NCBI GenBank assembly: GCA_947624335.1
Contig: CANQJX010000013.1
Location: 1 to 16,939, forward strand
Reading direction: 5' to 3'
DNA: 16,939 nucleotides
Source: an uncultured Marvinbryantia sp.
GTDB lineage: Bacteria; Bacillota; Clostridia; Lachnospirales; Lachnospiraceae
The position numbers and the translations under genes are program-made. Shown here piece by piece: positions 15,160-16,939 of this stretch (positions are counted from its first letter, which is position 1; the number at the start of each line of letters is the position of its first letter). Below the pieces are notes generated by a model. The model was not told where the DNA came from. It ran no database searches and saw only the letters and a program-made list of their open reading frames with translations.

Positions 15160-15919
15160 GGCGCTCACCACCTCTCGTAAGAATGGTCAGCGTATTGGAA
15201 ATTTTTTCAAACATTTCCTCGTCGCTCATGGACCCTTTGTAAATCTGGTGGAACACCTCGCCGTCCCTGATAAACAGTACGCGCCCCGCGCTGCTTGCCG
15301 CCCTGATCGAATGCGTCACCATCAGGATGGTCTGCCCTTCCGCATTGATTTCAGAAAAAAGTCGCGTCAGATTATCCGCCGCGCGCGAGTCCAAAGCTCC
15401 GGTCGGCTCGTCGGCGAGGATCATTTTCGGACGCGTAATCAGGGCGCGCGCCACGGCTGTCCTCTGCTTCTGTCCGCCCGATATCTCATACGGGTATTTC
15501 TTTAAAATCGCCTCGATTCCCAGTTTTTCCACGACCGGCTGCAAACGGCTTTCCATCTGATGATAATTGCACCCGGATAAAACCAGCGGCAGCAAAATAT
15601 TATCCTGTACGGTGAACGTGTCCAGCAGATTAAAGTCCTGAAAGACAAAACCCAGATTGTCCCTTCGGAAAGCGGAGCGTTCTTTGTCTTTGACCGTCTG
15701 CAGATTTTTTCCGTTTAACAAAACTTCTCCGCCTGTCGGTTTGTCCAGCGCCGCAAGAATGTTCAGCAGCGTGGTTTTTCCGGAACCCGACTCTCCCATA
15801 ATCGCCGCGTACTCTCCCTCTTCCACGGAAAACGTAACGTCTGAGAGCGCCTGTATCTGATTTCCTCCAAAGCGCGTCGTATAAACTTTTTTTAAATGTG
15901 TTACTTCCAGCATTGACAT
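15152..15919 (-). CDS. BceA-like ABC transporter ATP-binding protein
   Basis: This 255-residue cytoplasmic ATPase powers the BceB-like permease. All nucleotide-binding motifs are present: Walker A GESGSGKT (42-49), Q-loop FQDFNLLD (Q94), signature SGGQKQR (147-153), Walker B MILADEPTGALDS (166-178) and the switch His in MVTHS (H203). Sequence style and length match the MacB/LolD/BceA group. ATG 15919 is chosen because GGAGG lies 6 nt upstream; an in-frame ATG at 15997 would add residues unlike the family. The gene stop overlaps the permease start by 8 bp, so the pair is translationally coupled. The 108-bp gap to the kinase gene contains a perfect palindrome at 15945-15959. Confidence 0.95.
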   Translation of the reverse strand: MSMLEVTHLKKVYTTRFGGNQIQALSDVTFSVEEGEYAAIMGESGSGKTTLLNILAALDKPTGGEVLLNGKNLQTVKDKERSAFRRDNLGFVFQDFNLLDTFTVQDNILLPLVLSGCNYHQMESRLQPVVEKLGIEAILKKYPYEISGGQKQRTAVARALITRPKMILADEPTGALDSRAADNLTRLFSEINAEGQTILMVTHSIRAASSAGRVLFIRDGEVFHQIYKGSMSDEEMFEKISNTLTILTRGGERRG

Positions 15920-15944
15920 AGCCTGCCTCCTATGATATTTATTC

Positions 15945-15959
15945 GCGGCAATTTGCCGC
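15945..15959. promoter_or_regulatory. 15-bp palindrome upstream of the BceA-like gene, candidate operator
   Basis: GCGGCAA-T-TTGCCGC is a perfect inverted repeat of 7-bp arms with one central base. It lies 25 bp before the ATPase start, in the 108-bp gap after the kinase gene (15920-16027). BceR-type regulators bind inverted repeats in front of their transporter genes, so it may be such a site. It could also act as a small RNA hairpin. No clear -35/-10 pair could be placed next to it. Confidence 0.4.
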
Positions 15960-16027
15960 ATACCGATATCATACAAAAAGAGGAAACGGCGAGCCATCGC
16001 ATTGGCTTACAATTTCCTCCCGTATCC

Positions 16028-16939
16028 TTACTGTTTTGTAAGGTATCCTTCTGATTTTTGGCCGTACGTCTTTAGCGCGAGCAAAATGCGCGTGCCGCAT
16101 CCCGGTTGGGACTGCGCCTCGATACGGCAGGAAAGTTTTTCGCAGACCTGCCTGCACAAGAACAGCCCAAGCCCGGTCGCCTTTTTATCCTTGCGTCCAT
16201 TGAAGCCCGTATAGCCTTTCTCAAAGATGCGCGGAAGATCTTCGGTGGAAATGCCGATGCCGGTATCCTCGATCACCAGGAACTCCGGTTCCTCCCAATA
16301 AATCCGGATTTCTCCTTTTGGCGTATACTTTAAGGCGTTGGATAAAACCTGTTCGATCACAAAAAGCAGCCATTTTTCATCGGTGAGCACCCGCCTGTGC
16401 GTTTCCCTGAACTGCGCCGATAATTTCTGCCCGATAAACAGGCGCGCATACTTGCGCAGCGCCTGGCGTATGATGTCGTCCAGATCATACGGCTGCAGGA
16501 CGAAATCATTGACGCTGCTTCCCAAGCGCAGATATTGCAGGACCATATCGGTGTACTGTTCAATCTTAAACAGCTCCATCGACATTTCCTGCGCGCTGCT
16601 TCCCTCTTCCGCGCAGAGCAGCAGGCGCAGGGCGGATATCGGCGTTTTGATCTGATGGACCCAGAGCGTATAATAATCCAGCAGATCCGCCTGTTCCAGC
16701 TTGTGCTGCCGTTCCAGTTCCAGCCGGCTCTGATACAGCTTCGCCGCAAGGCGCTGATAGTCTTGTTCCAGATAATCCATCGCCCTGGGAAAATCCTCAA
16801 TCACAGGCTCCTGCAGGGCGAGATAGCGCTCCAGCTCCCGGCAGTTTCCGGCATAACGCGCAAAATCAATAAGCAAAAGCAGTGCGCCGCAGGAAACGGA
16901 ACGCAGCGCCGCATACGCCGTCCCCGCAAGCGTAAGGCC
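16028..16939 (-). CDS. BceS-like sensor histidine kinase, 5' end outside the window
   Basis: The visible 303 residues are the C-terminal part of a two-component kinase. The first 25 or so (GLTLAGTAYAALRS onward, then GALLLLIDFARY) are the end of a membrane helix. A coiled linker follows, then the phosphoacceptor motif YYTLWVHQIKTPI (His at about 95). The ATPase domain has an N-box (VLSNALKYTPKGEI, N about 201), DTGIGIS (225-231), IFEKGYTGFNGR and ATGLGLFLC (254-262). WVHQIKTPI and the lack of a large sensor domain are typical of intramembrane-sensing BceS kinases, which rely on the BceAB transporter to detect peptides. The response regulator gene is expected just beyond 16939. A TTG near 16876 is an internal codon, since the frame continues to the window edge. 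The stop TAA lies at 16028-16030. Confidence 0.93.
   Translation of the reverse strand, partial: GLTLAGTAYAALRSVSCGALLLLIDFARYAGNCRELERYLALQEPVIEDFPRAMDYLEQDYQRLAAKLYQSRLELERQHKLEQADLLDYYTLWVHQIKTPISALRLLLCAEEGSSAQEMSMELFKIEQYTDMVLQYLRLGSSVNDFVLQPYDLDDIIRQALRKYARLFIGQKLSAQFRETHRRVLTDEKWLLFVIEQVLSNALKYTPKGEIRIYWEEPEFLVIEDTGIGISTEDLPRIFEKGYTGFNGRKDKKATGLGLFLCRQVCEKLSCRIEAQSQPGCGTRILLALKTYGQKSEGYLTKQ

Noticed and set aside
1..16939. tRNA, rRNA, CRISPR arrays, intact insertion sequences or prophage genes
   Set aside because: I looked for tRNA cloverleafs, regularly spaced direct repeats, transposase or integrase motifs and rRNA-like blocks on both strands and saw none.

Overview
The window reads as chromosomal DNA of a strictly anaerobic, gut-type Gram-positive bacterium, most likely a Lachnospiraceae-like member of the Clostridia. 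The evidence is a trimeric electron-bifurcating [FeFe] hydrogenase operon, a Bce-type HK/ABC peptide-sensing module, an ECF sigma/DUF4179 pair, DUF3786 and DUF1294 proteins, strong AGGAGG ribosome sites and sigma-A-like promoters. Base composition looks close to 50 percent GC. Species cannot be assigned by eye. Every intact gene lies on the minus strand, so transcription runs from high to low coordinates.

Read in that direction, 16939-13180 holds a BceS-like sensor kinase (cut by the window edge), a BceA-like ATPase and a BceB-like permease. Next, 13182-10956 holds an ECF sigma factor with a putative self-recognised promoter whose -35 overlaps the permease stop codon, then its probable anti-sigma factor (DUF4179), whose gene overlaps the sigma gene by 50 bp. 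The stretch 10955-10668 contains a GC-rich stem-loop, a plus-strand remnant of a sulfotransferase gene (start region plus the PAPS-binding motif only) and a promoter for a small DUF1294 membrane protein (10667-10401).

The most interesting region is 10362-9894. A near-consensus promoter (TTGACA-17-TATACT) is followed at once by a cobalamin (B12) riboswitch aptamer, about 190 nt that can form several stem-loops, and a strong terminator-like hairpin. The next gene is a membrane-anchored L,D-transpeptidase (9894-8470). No B12-related gene follows. Either the riboswitch attenuates a cell-wall crosslinking enzyme, or it heads a short non-coding transcript, or its original target gene has been lost.

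From 8462 to 4314, a clear promoter drives the HydC-HydB-HydA hydrogenase operon. After a 101-bp gap with an 11-bp stem-loop come a GH2 beta-mannosidase, an overlapping DUF3786 protein and a pair of half-size chromate-transporter-family genes, the second cut by the window start.

Functionally, one half of the window concerns the envelope (antimicrobial-peptide sensing and export, ECF stress response, L,D-crosslinking). The other half concerns fermentation (H2/NADH/ferredoxin balance, mannoside breakdown, anion transport). No tRNA, rRNA, CRISPR array, intact insertion sequence or phage gene was seen.
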